In this document: positions 34,440 through 45,790 of the stretch, one piece after another
Numbering within the stretch: position 1 is the first letter of the stretch
Layout of the letters: each line of letters begins with the position of its first letter
Source of the DNA: Clusia tigrina
Lineage: Eukaryota > Arthropoda > Insecta > Diptera > Clusiidae
Assembly (NCBI GenBank): GCA_920105625.2
Contig: CAKKTE020000278.1
Location: 930,001-994,000 of the forward strand
Direction of reading: 5' to 3'
DNA length: 64,000 nucleotides
Made by a program: the position numbers and the translations under genes
Notes under the pieces: generated by a model
Told to the model about the DNA's origin: nothing
Database searches by the model: none
The model's input: the letters and a program-made list of their open reading frames with translations, nothing else

Positions 34440-34998
34440 AAATGTTTTTGTTCCCTGGGGTCTATTAGGAAACAGCTGATCGCTAATAGACCCCCGAGCA
34501 CTTATACACTTGCAATCAATTTCTCATTGATTTTGCTGTTGGATTTACGAAGTTATTTCTCTATACTATTCTATGTTTATCATCATCAGCCATCGACGAC
34601 TACGCATCGACAGGAGCTCTTTCTTCTCCAGGAAGCAACGAGGACGCATTGACGGACAGAGCTCTTTCTTCTACAGCAAGCAACGAAGACGCATCGACGC
34701 ACAGAGCTCTTTTCCTGAACAGCCATCGACGACGACACATCGATGCACACTAAGAAAACATCGACGACCCAAGACTTTTGACTCCAGCATTTGATGCAAC
34801 TGTATTGAGATCATTCTGCATTAGTGGATTATAGGGTTTGTAATCGGTACTCCACTAATACCAAGAAGTACGACCGCTTACTGAGACCATTCTGAATAAG
34901 TGGATTATAGGGTTTGTAATCGGTACTCCATTAATTCCCAGAATTACCAACGTTGTACCGAGACTTTGTATTAGTATTAATATTAGCTATTAACTCAG
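34440..34998 (+). repeat. Older repeat into which the 412-like element inserted
   Basis: Three kinds of structure: a 12-bp perfect inverted repeat GGGGTCTATTAG / CTAATAGACCCC with a 14-nt loop (34457-34494); three units of a 45-bp tandem repeat (gagctcttt at 34614, 34659, 34704), read through by a 73-codon ORF rich in RID.QSSF; and two units of a 76-bp repeat (gagatcattct at 34807, gagaccattct at 34883). It stops at the target duplication TCAG and may continue at 41630 with cattagctatt and an AATAAA near 41665. It could be an older LTR; this is inference. Confidence 0.5.
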
Positions 34999-35362
34999 TG
35001 TCATGGATAACGGTCATTGAACTAACAGACATATGAATCTAATGACCCAAAATCAATTAACAATTGCAAAGTGTGCAACATTCCAAAGTGGTGCCGATAT
35101 GAGACACCAACATTCAAGACGACGGTCAACGACCGTGAAATGTGAGCCAGCACACATACGTCTCAAATAACTGACCCTTATCCATCGATACCTCTTGAGT
35201 CATCGAACAGTGATGTCATCGACGACTCAACTATTTTAAGTATAAATATAAGTCCAACATTGTAATTGCAAGACAGTAGATAGTCGACTGTTAATGATTA
35301 ATGTTCGGTAAATAAAGTTACATTTTAAACCATGGATTTAAAAACCCCGTCTAATCATTACA
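34999..35362 (+). repeat. 5' LTR, 412-like element
   Basis: 364 bp, TGTCATGGATAACGG to CTAATCATTACA. It contains a TATA-like box (tataaatataag near 35240) and AATAAA near 35311, consistent with promoter and polyadenylation signals. Short dyads such as cgacggtcaacgaccgt (about 35120-35136) are visible. Confidence 0.9.
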
Positions 35363-35380
35363 TGGCGACCGTGGCATAAG
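35363..35380 (+). other. Primer-binding site, tRNA-Arg type
   Basis: TGGCGACCGTGGCATAAG immediately after the LTR. From memory of the families, 412 and mdg1 use a tRNA-Arg primer with a TGGCGACCGT start. Confidence 0.75.
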
Positions 35381-35566
35381 TGACGCTAAAAATAAATAAA
35401 TTTTAAAAATAAATATTTTTTTAATAACAAAAAGTGTAACTTCAGTGAATATTTGCTTACAATAGACAATTGCTGAAAATGAACTGCTAAGCATAAAAAA
35501 AAAAAGTGGAAAAATTTTAAAAAAGATAAAGTATAGAAATATCCATGAAAAACTTCAATCAACACC

Positions 35567-35836
35567 ATGAGTTGGTGGAAAAAAGCAATAAGTATAGTGA
35601 TGATAGCAATTTCTGGCTATGAAGTGGGAAAAGAAGTGCAACAGAAGAATACAGAAGTTGTAAAATATATAGACAAATACCAAGAGAAAAGTGACAATCA
35701 AAACATCAAAACAATACCTTGGGAAATTATGTGTTTGATCGGAGCCTTGGTGCTAATAATGGCAATACATTCGGCACTCAAAAACTATTTAAAACGAAGG
35801 ATACAACGTATGGAAACACCAGCGGTCAGGATCTAA
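35567..35836 (+). CDS. Small ORF upstream of gag, predicted membrane protein
   Basis: 89 codons starting MSWWKKAISIVMIAISGYE. It has a short hydrophobic N-terminus, a charged helical middle (VQQKNTEVVKYIDKYQEKSD), then a membrane-type segment MCLIGALVLIMAIHSAL followed by basic residues (KNYLKRRIQR). It lies between PBS and gag, separated by 269 bases, and is intact. The 412/mdg1 group is known to carry a short ORF before gag, and its role is not established. The basic stretch after the membrane segment suggests a fixed topology. An overlapping ORF at 35719-35910 is taken as a shadow. Confidence 0.7.
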   Translation: MSWWKKAISIVMIAISGYEVGKEVQQKNTEVVKYIDKYQEKSDNQNIKTIPWEIMCLIGALVLIMAIHSALKNYLKRRIQRMETPAVRI

Positions 35837-36105
35837 ACTATCTGAAAAACTATCTGGAGAAGAATTGCAGCTTCGTAAAGGACAACAAAAATCATCATCA
35901 TATAAGATAAGAAATATTATTAAATTCAATTTCACAATATAAAACTAATAGTTACAACTAAGTATTCACATTAAAAACACCGTGCAAGCAACAACACACA
36001 AATGACAAGAAAATAATATAAACAAATAGACAAAATTAAGCTTTTTATTAAAACATGTAAATTTATCAATGTTGCAATTTCCTAATTACGTATGGTCCAT
36101 TTATT

Positions 36106-37284
36106 ATGTCCTCACCAATCACATGGGACGAAGTTTTGAGAAAATTGAATGAAATAAAGATCACTTTTGACAAATCGTACAAATGTTTAAATAAAACACC
36201 CCTACCATCCAAAATTACTCAACTAAAACATATTGGTATTCTTGCATGTCAGCATAATACAATTGCCAATTTAGGTAGGACAATTTACCCGGTACTTAGC
36301 ACAGGCCATAAGCTAGAATTCGGAAATTATTTCACTTCCATTAAAAATAGACTGAAAGTACTTTTTAATAAATTACAAGTACCACAAGAAGTACCAACAA
36401 GTATAACAAAATTACATGACCTGACTATTCATTCATTACTTTGCAGCGAAAGCTCTGACACAGATACTGACTCATTAGAAGACACATTAAAAGAACAAAA
36501 CGAAATAAACAATCTCAGCAATATGACACCTATCGAGTTCATTAACACTGCAACGAAATTGCTTCCAGAGTTTGATGGCAAAATTAAAAATTTAAATAAA
36601 TTCATAAACGCCATTGATTTATTGGAAACCATAAAAGAAACCCATGAAAACATAGCAATTTCATTAATAAAAACGAAATTAACTCACTCAGCAAGTACAT
36701 TGATAACAAACGAGAGTACTATTCAAGCAATCAAAAGCAAATTACTTGCAAACGTGAAATACGAATCTCCACAGAGTATTTCAGCCAGACTTAATACCGT
36801 AAAGCAGCATAATAAAAGCGACAGTGATTTTGCCAAAGAAATTGAAACTTTATCATTGCAATTGGAGCAATCATTTATTGCGGACGGTTTGACGACTGCA
36901 CTAGCAAAAAGCTACTCCACTCAACATGCAGTGAAAACAATAAAAACAAATGCGAAATCTGAAGAGGTAAAATTGCTAATGAGGGCAGGTCAGTTCCCAA
37001 CAGTAGGAGACGCTACTACAAAATTTCTTGAGTTAAGTTCGGAAAGTTCAGGAACTTTACAAGTAAATTACATCAACAAATATCGAAATTCCAACGTAAG
37101 ATATAGGGGTCGTGGAAACAGATCATATCGTGGACAAAGAAGCTCTGCGAACCGGAATTATAATACACGGCGTAACGACTCTCACTCTGATAACAGAGAC
37201 AACAATAATAGAAATAGAAATTATGGACACAACAATAATTATAGAGGACGCAGACATAATAATGGAAACGTTCGGTATACATAG
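36106..37284 (+). CDS. Gag, 412-like element
   Basis: 392 codons, start ATG at 36106 (MSSPITWDEVLRKLNEIK), intact. The middle part (MTPIEFINTATKLLPEFDGK, FINAIDLLETIKETHENIAI) is the capsid-like region of this retrotransposon group. No CCHC knuckle is present. Instead the C-terminus is Arg/Gly/Asn-rich (RYRGRGNRSYRGQR, NNNYRGRRHNNGN), probably RNA-binding. Pol follows in the -1 frame, its open frame overlapping the gag end, consistent with a programmed -1 shift. The slip site was not located. Confidence 0.85.
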   Translation: MSSPITWDEVLRKLNEIKITFDKSYKCLNKTPLPSKITQLKHIGILACQHNTIANLGRTIYPVLSTGHKLEFGNYFTSIKNRLKVLFNKLQVPQEVPTSITKLHDLTIHSLLCSESSDTDTDSLEDTLKEQNEINNLSNMTPIEFINTATKLLPEFDGKIKNLNKFINAIDLLETIKETHENIAISLIKTKLTHSASTLITNESTIQAIKSKLLANVKYESPQSISARLNTVKQHNKSDSDFAKEIETLSLQLEQSFIADGLTTALAKSYSTQHAVKTIKTNAKSEEVKLLMRAGQFPTVGDATTKFLELSSESSGTLQVNYINKYRNSNVRYRGRGNRSYRGQRSSANRNYNTRRNDSHSDNRDNNNRNRNYGHNNNYRGRRHNNGNVRYT

Positions 37285-40200
37285 GCGTCGGAAAACGGGG
37301 ATGTCCCCCAGTCCGCCCAACTGGGGAATGTATCGAATTAAATGAGCACAGAATTTTAAATGTAAACCTCTGTTTAAACAATTACATCAGAATAAAATCA
37401 TCCTTAAGTCAGTCCACCTCTACATTTCTTTTAGATACAGGATCAGATATAAGTCTCTTCAAAACAAACCATGTAGACAATGCTACAATAAATATAAATC
37501 AAATATTCAACCTCAGAGGTATAGGCAGTGGTACAATAAAAACACTCGGTGTCACACAAGCAAGTCTATACATAAATAATTTAACAATATCTCATAATTT
37601 CCACATAGTGGATGATTCTTTCCCGCTACCTTGTGATGGTATAATAGGCTATGATTTAATAAAAAATTATAATTGTGTATTAGACTACCAAAATTCTGGT
37701 CCAAGTTGGCTCATTATTAGGCCAAACTGTTTAAATATTGAACTAGAAATCGAAATATTGGATTCACATCAGGGGAAAATACTCTCACTCCCAGCAAGAG
37801 CGGATGTCATTAGAAAAATCGACATAACAAGTACGGAAAATGACCTCTTAATACCAAATCAGGAACTTGAAGATGGTGTTTTCATAGCAAATACAATCGT
37901 TAATACAAAAAACCCATATGTTCGAATTATTAATACAAAGGATACCAACCTCTTTTTGCAGCAAAACACAATAAGAACAGAAAACCTTGATGACTATTAC
38001 ATTGTTAAAATAGATAAACAAAATAACAATCAAGAACGACAAACCAAAATTTTGAATAAATTAGCAAACAACTGCCCAATACTTCATAGAGAAAAACTAG
38101 TTCAACTCGTTTCAAACTACACAGACGTATTTGCTTTAGAAAGCGATGCGTGTACATACAAAAATTTTTATAAACAGAAATTACACTTAAACGAAAATAA
38201 TCCGGTTTACATAAAAAACTATAGGATTCCTCATACTCATAAAGCCGAAATAAATAATCAAATAGAAAAACTGCTTAGAGATGATATCATTGAACCGTCA
38301 GTCTCAGAGTATAATAGCCCTATACTTTTAGTCCCGAAGAAATCCTTACCAAATTCCTCGGAGAAAAAATGGAGACTTGTAATAGACTATAAACAAGTCA
38401 ATAAAAAATTAGCATCAGACAAGTACCCATTGCCTAGAATTGACGATATCCTTGACCAGTTAGGTCGTGCGAAGTATTTTTCGTGTTTGGATTTGATTTC
38501 AGGTTTTCATCAAATAGAGCTTGAGGAAAATTCAAGAAACGTTACATCATTCTCAACCGAACAAGGATCCTTTAGATTCAAAAGATTACCTTTTGGATTA
38601 AAAATAGCCCCAAACTCCTTTCAAAGGATGATGAATATTGCATTTTCTGGACTAGGACCGGGGAAAACTTTTATATATATGGACGACCTCATAGTCATTG
38701 GATGCTCCGAAAAACATATGTTAGCAAATTTAAAATCAGTTTTCGAGATCTGCAGGAAAACAAATATTAAGTTGCATCCGGACAAGTGTAAATTCTACGA
38801 TTCACAAGTCACCTTCCTAGGACATAAATGCACAGACCAAGGCATTCTTCCAGATGAATCTAAATACGACAAGATTTTGTCATACCCAAAACCAACGAAC
38901 GCCGATGAATGTAAGCGGTTCGTAGCATTTGTAAACTATTATAGAAGATTCATACCAAATTTCGCAAATCATGCAGTACATATAACAAAATTAACAAGGA
39001 AAAAATCCCAGTTCGAATGGACACCTGAATGTGAAAAGGCATTTCAATATTTTAAAAGTTGTCTGCTATCCCCAAAAATATTGCAATACTCTGATTTCAA
39101 AAAACCTTTTTGCATTACTACAGATGCAAGCAAAATTGCATGTGGCGCAGTTCTAAGTCAGAACCACAATGGTAAACAATTGCCATAAGCGTTCGCCTCT
39201 CGAACCTTTACTAAAGGGGAGAGTAATAAATCGGTCATAGAACAAGAACTTACCGCTATACACTGGGCAATAAATTTCTTCAAACCATACATTTATGGAA
39301 CAAAATTTTTAATAAAAAGTGATCATAAACCACTTACATACCTATTTGCTATGAAGAACCCTTCCTCAAAGTTAACAAGAATGAGGCTAGATTTGGAAGA
39401 ATTTGATTTCGAAATTGAATACATTAAAGGAAAAGATAACAGCGGTGCAGATGCTTTATCGCGCATTGATTTTGGGCAAATCAAGCAGCTTAGGGAAGAA
39501 AACTTTGCTATCATACAGATGATTACTAGATCAAAATCAAAACATACTCATTTCCAAACTAATAAGAACATTATTGAAGCCAAAGAAACCTTAAAACAAC
39601 AAGTATATAACACGATTACGTTACAAGAAGTGAAAAAATTACCATGCCTAAAATTAACCACAAATGTGCACAATAAAACATTAGAAAATTCCTCACATTT
39701 AGTTTTGTTCCATGGAAAAAAGAAAATATTTAAATTAAACTCTAAAGATTTTATTGCTTATGGGAAAATTGAACTAGCGCAATTATTTCCCAAACTTGAA
39801 AATATAGTTGGCAAAACAAACTTTAAGAGTATAAGGATTGCAATCAATGATAATTTATTTGAATATGTCGACATAAAGGAATTTAAAAAGAAAGGCAATG
39901 AACAATTGAAAGAAATAACAATAGCTATAACACCAAAGCTTATTGAAATCACTTCACCCACGCAAAAACTTGAAATACTACAAAAATATCATGATGACCC
40001 TGTTTTTGGAGGCCACCCAGGAGTCACACGATTCTTATCAAAACTACAACGACATTATGTTTGGAAAAACATGGCTTCAGACGTGAAGTCTTATGTCAAA
40101 AACTGCCAAAAATGTAAACAAAACAAAGCCAGTACTAATCACCTAGAACCTTTAATAAAAACACCAACACCAGCAAGAGCTTTTGAATGTGTACAAATAG

Positions 40201-40983
40201 ACACTGTAGGCCCATTACCAAAGTCATTTAATTCTAACGAATACGCGCTCACAATAATATGTGATTTAACTAAATTTCTCATTACAGTACCCATCCCAGC
40301 TAAGTCCGCTAATATAGTTGCAAAAGCAATAGTGGAGAACCTTATTTTAATTTACGGACCCATAAAACAAATATTAACAGACATGGGTACCGAATATAAA
40401 AACCAAATATTTGACCAAATATGCAAGCTTTTACAAATAGAAAGGAAAACATCCACCCCTTATCACCATCAAACTTTAGGTACAGTAGAACGATCCCATA
40501 AAACATTTAACGAGTACATAAGATCATACATTTCAACTAACAAATTAGACTGGGACCATTGGCTCAAATATTTCACGTATTGTTACAACACGACACCATC
40601 AACAACTCATACCTTTCGAATTAGTATTCGGAAAAGCGCCAGTTCCATACGACTTTATACTAAATGGAAAAATAAATCCGGTATACAACTTTGACGACTA
40701 CAAAAACGAACTACAATTCAAATTGCAAGTAGCTCAGAAGAGAGCATCAGAAATGCTAGAAAAGGCTAAAATAAAGACAAAACACATTTATGACAAGAGT
40801 GTAAATCCACAAAATATTCGGCCAAACGATATGGTATACCTAAAAGATGAAACCAATCACAAATTAGATAGTATTTTTAAAGGTCCATACAAGGTGATTG
40901 AGACTAACCATTTTGGAAATTGCAAAATTGACACAAAATCTAAATCAATTATTGTGCACAAAAATAGACTAAAACTAGCATAA
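37285..40983 (+). pseudogene. Pol (PR-RT-RH-IN), 412-like element
   Basis: Protease FLLDTGSDISLF (about 37425-37460), then GIIGYDLIKNY. RT in 37608-39188: WRLVIDYKQVNKK, FSCLDLISGFHQIEL, LPFGLKIAPNSFQR and box YMDD (about 38676-38687). RNase H starts CITTDASKIACGAVLSQ. A TAA at 39186-39188 interrupts it, and the same frame resumes AFASRTFTKGE, ending DNSGADALSRI. Integrase in 39351-40694: zinc module YHDDPVFGGHPGV with CQKCKQNK, core VQIDTVGPLP, ILTDMGTEY, TLGTVERSHK. A one-base frame error near 40612 separates the C-terminal domain, which continues to LKLA at 40983. Apart from the stop and the frame error the gene looks complete. Confidence 0.9.
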
Positions 40984-41261
40984 GAAATAATAGATATTAA
41001 AATATAAATAAATATACCTATATATAATTTATTTTTTTTTACAAAATAACTATCGGCCGATAGCTCTATATTCCAGCATCCCACACGATGCCAATAACTT
41101 TATATATTACAACCCTTACTTCAAAATATAATTTATCCAATCATGTAATTGTTATAAGTTAAAAATAATATATACATATACATATAAATATATACATACA
41201 TATAAAAGAAAAAAAAGATAGTTTTTTTTTCTTTTCCCAAAAAGGGGAGGATAACGGTCAT
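40984..41261 (+). other. 3' non-coding region and PPT, 412-like element
   Basis: AT-rich, without an env ORF. A purine run aaaaaggggagg ends at 41250, and 11 bases separate it from the LTR start I assign at 41262. Those bases (ataacggtcat) repeat the beginning of the LTR (ggataacggtcat at 41269), a partial duplication. Confidence 0.65.
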
Positions 41262-41625
41262 TGGGATGGATAACGGTCATTGAACTAACAGACATATGAA
41301 TCTAATGACCCAAAATCAATTAACAATTGCAAAGTGTGCAACATTCCAAAGTGGTGCCGATATGAGACACCAACATTCAAGGCGACGGTCAACGACCGTG
41401 AAATGTGAGCCAGCACACATACGTCTCAAATAACTGACCCTTATCCATCGATACCTCTTGAGTCATCGAACAGTGATGTCATCGACGACTCAACTATTTT
41501 AAGTATAAATATAAGTCCAACATTGTAATTGCAAGACAGTAGATAGTCGACTGTTAATGATTAATGTTCGGTAAATAAAGTTACATTTTAAACCATGGAT
41601 TTAAAAACCCCGTCTAATCATTACA
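41262..41625 (+). repeat. 3' LTR, 412-like element
   Basis: 364 bp, same length as the 5' LTR and nearly identical, ending CTAATCATTACA before the target duplication TCAG (41626-41629). Confidence 0.9.
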
Positions 41626-41629
41626 TCAG

Positions 41630-42489
41630 CATTAGCTATTATCTAAAGATTTAATTTAATAAATTAAATAAAACCAAACTAAGTAAACTCATGGTTATTT
41701 TCTGTAAACGACCCCTGGCAATCCGGCAAGCATCACCCAGGCGAAAGAAGAAAAAGGGTTCGTTACAATATATGAACCATTTTTAAAAAAATATACAAGG
41801 GAAAAGCAATATACAAGGGAAAAGCAAGGGAAGTAGCATTCAGAAATAAAGTGTGCTGAACATATTATTGCATCCTTCATGAAACCTAGCAGCATTGATT
41901 CAGTAACAAGGCAGCCCTACTTTTTCGAGATGATAGGTTGTTATGTGAAACAAAGACGCAAAATCAAAAATACAAGCTTAGAACAAAACAAAAACACAAC
42001 AATTAAGCTGAAAAAAGACCAAGGTGGAAAATAGATTGTTAAATTTACTACAGTTCACTCAGCGTGAAGTTTAATGCTATAGTAGTTTACTGTATATATT
42101 AGCAATTACTTTATACTAGTGCACTGACCAATCGGTTGAGTATTATTGAGTATAATTAATATAATTAATATAATTTGTTCAAAGATCAATTGTATTCAGT
42201 TACTCATAACCTTGAGACAGCGCCATTATCAGCGTTCAAATATTTTTTTTCAATTCATAAAGGAACATAACGATTGCAATTAGAATAGTGGGAATAAAAG
42301 CATTGCCATTTCGGCATCAATACAGGTTTCGGAAATATTATTATTTGAGGTACCGGACAGTCGATGGTTCCTGCAAAGATTAGTTTAATTCTTGAAGATG
42401 TGTTTACAACAACACAATTCGTAAAAATATACGTATGTACATTTAATGTTTTCAGTAGATACATTTTTGTATACACTAAGGCGTAAACT
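41630..42489. other. Right flank of the older repeat, otherwise nothing recognised
   Basis: The first about 50 bp (cattagctattatct, aataaattaaataaa) may continue the repeat interrupted at 34998. A direct repeat of tatacaagggaaaagcaa occurs at about 41794 and 41812. No gene seen. Confidence 0.4.
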
Positions 42490-42810
42490 GGACACTGTAG
42501 TCTCAACTGCAATATGAATAAGTTGGGTATATCTTCAGATGCCATCTGTAGATACTGTGGAAAAGTAACGAAACCTCACTGCACCTGATCACAGAATGCG
42601 GACCATTGGCACACAAAAGACTCAGCTGTTTCGGAGAATATATTTTAGATATGAGCAAGATACCGAAATATATGAATTCCTGTCGGAAATCAACCTGACA
42701 GAAGAACTGTAGATGAGACTATCCTCATCTTTCAAATAAATAAAGGAATCACAATAGATCTTTCAGGTCGCGGTTTATAACACCCTTAAATAAATCTAAT
42801 CCAATCTGGG
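42490..42810 (+). pseudogene. Non-LTR 3' end fragment
   Basis: Plus-strand text LNKLGISSDAICRYCG, then after a frame break ITECGPLAHKRLSCFGEYIL and DMSKIPKYM. This is the cysteine/histidine region and last helices that end RNase H-bearing ORF2 proteins. Repeated taaataaa/tctaatc text at the end suggests the natural 3' terminus. Confidence 0.6.
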
Positions 42811-43204
42811 CATAAACTGCATGATTACGAATAAAATGGTGCCCTTTGCCGGCTCTGTGCTAGTTTGTGATCCTCACATACATATATCAATTGGTTCAGT
42901 AATCATCTAATCACTCAAGAATTATAGAAAAAATACAGACTACTAGAGTAAGAAGCCAATATAAGAAGATGCAAACCAGTGGACCTTCAAAATATTTACT
43001 AAATAATCTTTATATTTGTAATGCAATTACAAAAAACATTGTTATATATCGTTTAATGGTCAACAAGTATCTACAAGGCAATGGCCTCAAGTTTTAATGA
43101 ATATCCCACTAGTATATCAGCGTTTATGGTCACTTTTTTAATTCCGTTATCACAGGGGTGCATTTTATTAAATAAATAAATTTTAAAACTTATTGGGATG
43201 GCTT
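42811..43204. other. Nothing recognised
   Basis: AT-rich, no supported feature. Confidence 0.4.
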
Positions 43205-43345
43205 CAATAAGATGGCGCACTTTGTCTCGTCGACCACTTTGTAAATTTTGTCAAAATTCTTGGCGTCGTCATTTCCTTCACCCAACTCGGCTTTGACTTT
43301 GTTCGGTGTGTTGCCATTCAAATGGAAGTATTTTATCACTTTACG
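43205..43345 (-). pseudogene. mariner transposase N-terminal scrap
   Basis: Minus-strand text FRKVIKYFHLNGNTPNKVKA then ELGEGNDDAKNFDKIYK matches the first helix-turn-helix of mariner transposases (compare AVIKHHYLKGK in the element at 937). It then diverges and meets a stop. Different subfamily from the first mariner. Confidence 0.5.
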
Positions 43346-43615
43346 AAACTCGTTTTTCTTTTGTCCATAAATAACAACCTTTTTGTTTCAATCGATGGTA
43401 AAAATTATAATCTATTAATTATGATATTTATCACAAACAAATGTCTTTCGATATTACGAGCATATATAAGATTTTGTAAGATATATAATAACTTATTGAC
43501 CAATCCTCGTCATTTGGTAAAAGAAATTATCTTCCAATAAAAGAATTACGGTGGTTCATCTACAATTACCATCAGATCAGTCAAAAATTATATTTATTTA
43601 GTAAATGGTTTAGAT

Positions 43616-45790
43616 CAGTGATTCTCAACCTTTTTTTGTTGCGGCACACTTTTAACGATTTGAACATTTCGCAGCGCATAAAGAAAAAGATAAGTTTAAA
43701 AGTTGTTTACTTACCTATAATACACTGTGTAAAATAGTTTAAGATAATAATTTTGAATGTAAAATAAAATATTATGTACTTTGACATATAACACCACAAA
43801 CAACTGTATTTGTATAACATTGTACCTACTAAGCCTAAGGCCTGAGATGCTATATCTGCATTAAGATAACTTGTAATTAATTTACAATTTATTAAATAAA
43901 AAACAAATAATAAATAAAAAAAATATTATGTACTACAAAAACAACAGTAAGTTTATTAATAACAATAACTAAGTTTATTAATAAAAATATTAAGAATGCT
44001 TTAAATGAGAAACTTGAGCTTGATGTTTTTTGATAATTTCATTTATATTTGGTCGTAAAAATGACAATGCTACTCTCATATTACCTTCTACATTTAACAG
44101 TCTCGATCTTTTTTTCCTTTTTATGTTGGTTAATACTGTAAGTCCGAATTCACACAAATAAGGTATAGAAAATTGTAATAATAATATTTTTAAAGCTTTT
44201 TTTTTGCTATAATGGCATAATTGCATCTAATGTTGATCCAAATATATTTTAAAATTAAATCTTGATTATTTGAAAACGAAATTAGTTATTCCCCTTCATT
44301 CAAAGTATTCGTTATAACAAATGGATTACGAACCCAATAAAATTTTATTATATCTAAAATCCTCTAATGTTGTCAAATGGTCAATAACAATTTTATGAAT
44401 AGGTTTATTAAAATCTTTTGGGACTGACTCAAACTTTTCCAAATTGCCTTCCTGAGCTTTATTCTTCCATAAAGTTATTTGTTTTTGGAGTCCCACCGGT
44501 TTATCTGTTGATTTTAAAATATTTTCTTTCGGCCCTTGCATATTTGAATTTATGTTAAAAATAACAAAAATGTCTGATAAATAAGCTAGTTTAGCACACC
44601 ATATTTTATCTTCCAACAAATGAACAAAATAATAATTTTAATTTTGTTAAAAAAATATTTTCATTTCGTCTTTTAATTCCAGCACACGAGATAAAACTTT
44701 TCGTCTGGACAGCCACCTTACTTCAATTCTTTCCATACTTGTTACTACAGTTACAAGGATTCGTACTCAGCTTCCATAGCTTGGCATAAAATACTAAATA
44801 AGCGACTTTTTAATGGTCTTAATTTTATATAATTAACCATTTTAACCACACATTGTTCCAGAACTATTTTCAATTCTGATGGCAAATATTTTGTAACAAG
44901 TGCTTATCGATTAAAAAATAAAATAAAATATCCCCGTTCAGTTCTGTAACATGTGCTACAAATCCTTTTAGATGTCCAGTCATAGCTGCAACACCATCTC
45001 TGCAAATGCCAATACATGAATTCCACGAAACTTTAATTTCTTCTAAATATGAACTAATTACATACAAAATATGCTTGCCAGTTGTAAAATTATGTAACTC
45101 ACGAAAACATAAAAATTGACTAATTATTTCATTTTCGTGAATGCAATTAATTTAGCTTTTCCCGTAATATCTCTTGTTTCATCGATTTGTAGAGCAAAAT
45201 TTGAATTGAAAAGAGTCATGTTCCATATTTTGCGACAGATCTTTGTTTCTGCGATGGATTGTGTGATTCGAAAGTGGAATTTTACAAATATCATTATCTG
45301 CTGATCCACCAATCATTATATTTACAATTTTGCGACAAGCTAGTAATGTAATTTCTTCAGCCAAATTTTGAGGTTTTAATTTAACTACAATCACACAATT
45401 CAGCTTTTTCAGACATACCGATTGGTTTTCAAAAACCTTTACTTGGATTTTGAAGATAAAGACTTTTGAAAGTAACTTTTATCTTTTGTTGAAAGCGAAA
45501 GATGGTTAGTCACCAAATGACGTTAAAGCTTGCTCGGAACCATAGAACTATTTCATAATTTACAACTACATACCACACACTCGGAAACAACCATGTCATT
45601 TTCCATTGTAGATGTTAATCCAAATTTCAAAAAGTTATTATATTTCCGCTGAACAACATATTTTTTGCTCCAAAAACTTGTACCGGGCGTGGGTTCATTA
45701 GCCTGATGGCTAACGTTGTCGTTATTATAATCGTTAAGCTTTCTTCTTTTTAACCATTTATCCATTTTCAGAAGGTTCTGTTAAAATAAA
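43616..45790 (-). mobile_element. hAT-superfamily element relic (ZBED5-like)
   Basis: The left end at 43616 begins cagtgattctcaacc, a form typical of hAT inverted repeats in this group. The transposase runs on the minus strand toward it. A matching right inverted repeat (ggttgagaatcactg) was not found near 45800-46290, so the right end is probably lost. Confidence 0.7.
43985..45770 (-). pseudogene. hAT transposase (ZBED5/SCAND3-like), decayed
   Basis: Pieces in order on the minus strand. MDKWLKRRKLND and VVSECVVCSCKL are the N-terminus with the start of a BED-type zinc site (45553-45765). Then ITLLACRKIVNIMIGGSADN and CKIPLSNHTIHRR (45179-45394). The first catalytic block is LQIDETRDITGKAKLIAF (about 45130-45190). 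Next are SWNSCIGICRDGVAAMTGHL (second block, 44870-45067), DKIWCAKLAYLSDIF with STDKPVGLQKQITLWKNK (44326-44619), and the C-terminal dimerisation region PYLCEFGLTVLTNIKRKKRS (43990-44226). Each piece is in a different frame or separated by stops. The N-terminal methionine at 45765 fits the family start. Confidence 0.8.

Larger units (their letters stand above)
34995..41629 (+). mobile_element. 412-like LTR retrotransposon, near intact
   Basis: Full plus-strand insertion: target duplication TCAG (34995-34998 and 41626-41629), 364-bp LTRs (34999-35362, 41262-41625), PBS, small membrane ORF, Gag, PR-RT-RH-IN, PPT. LTRs start TG and end CA and differ at only three or so positions (TGTC/TGGG at the start, a/g near 35119). 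This implies a recent insertion. PBS type and the extra ORF before gag point to the 412/mdg1 group. No env follows integrase. Visible defects: one nonsense codon in RNase H and one frameshift in integrase. Confidence 0.9.

Noticed and set aside
34614..34730. CRISPR-like array
   Set aside because: The 45-bp units are adjacent tandem repeats without unique spacers, and the DNA is eukaryotic.
34573..34794. Protein gene over the 45-bp tandem repeat
   Set aside because: The frame is open because the repeat length is a multiple of three. No start signal, homology or partner supports a product.
35719..35910. 63-codon ORF overlapping the small ORF before gag
   Set aside because: It lies mostly inside the upstream ORF in another frame and lacks any domain character.
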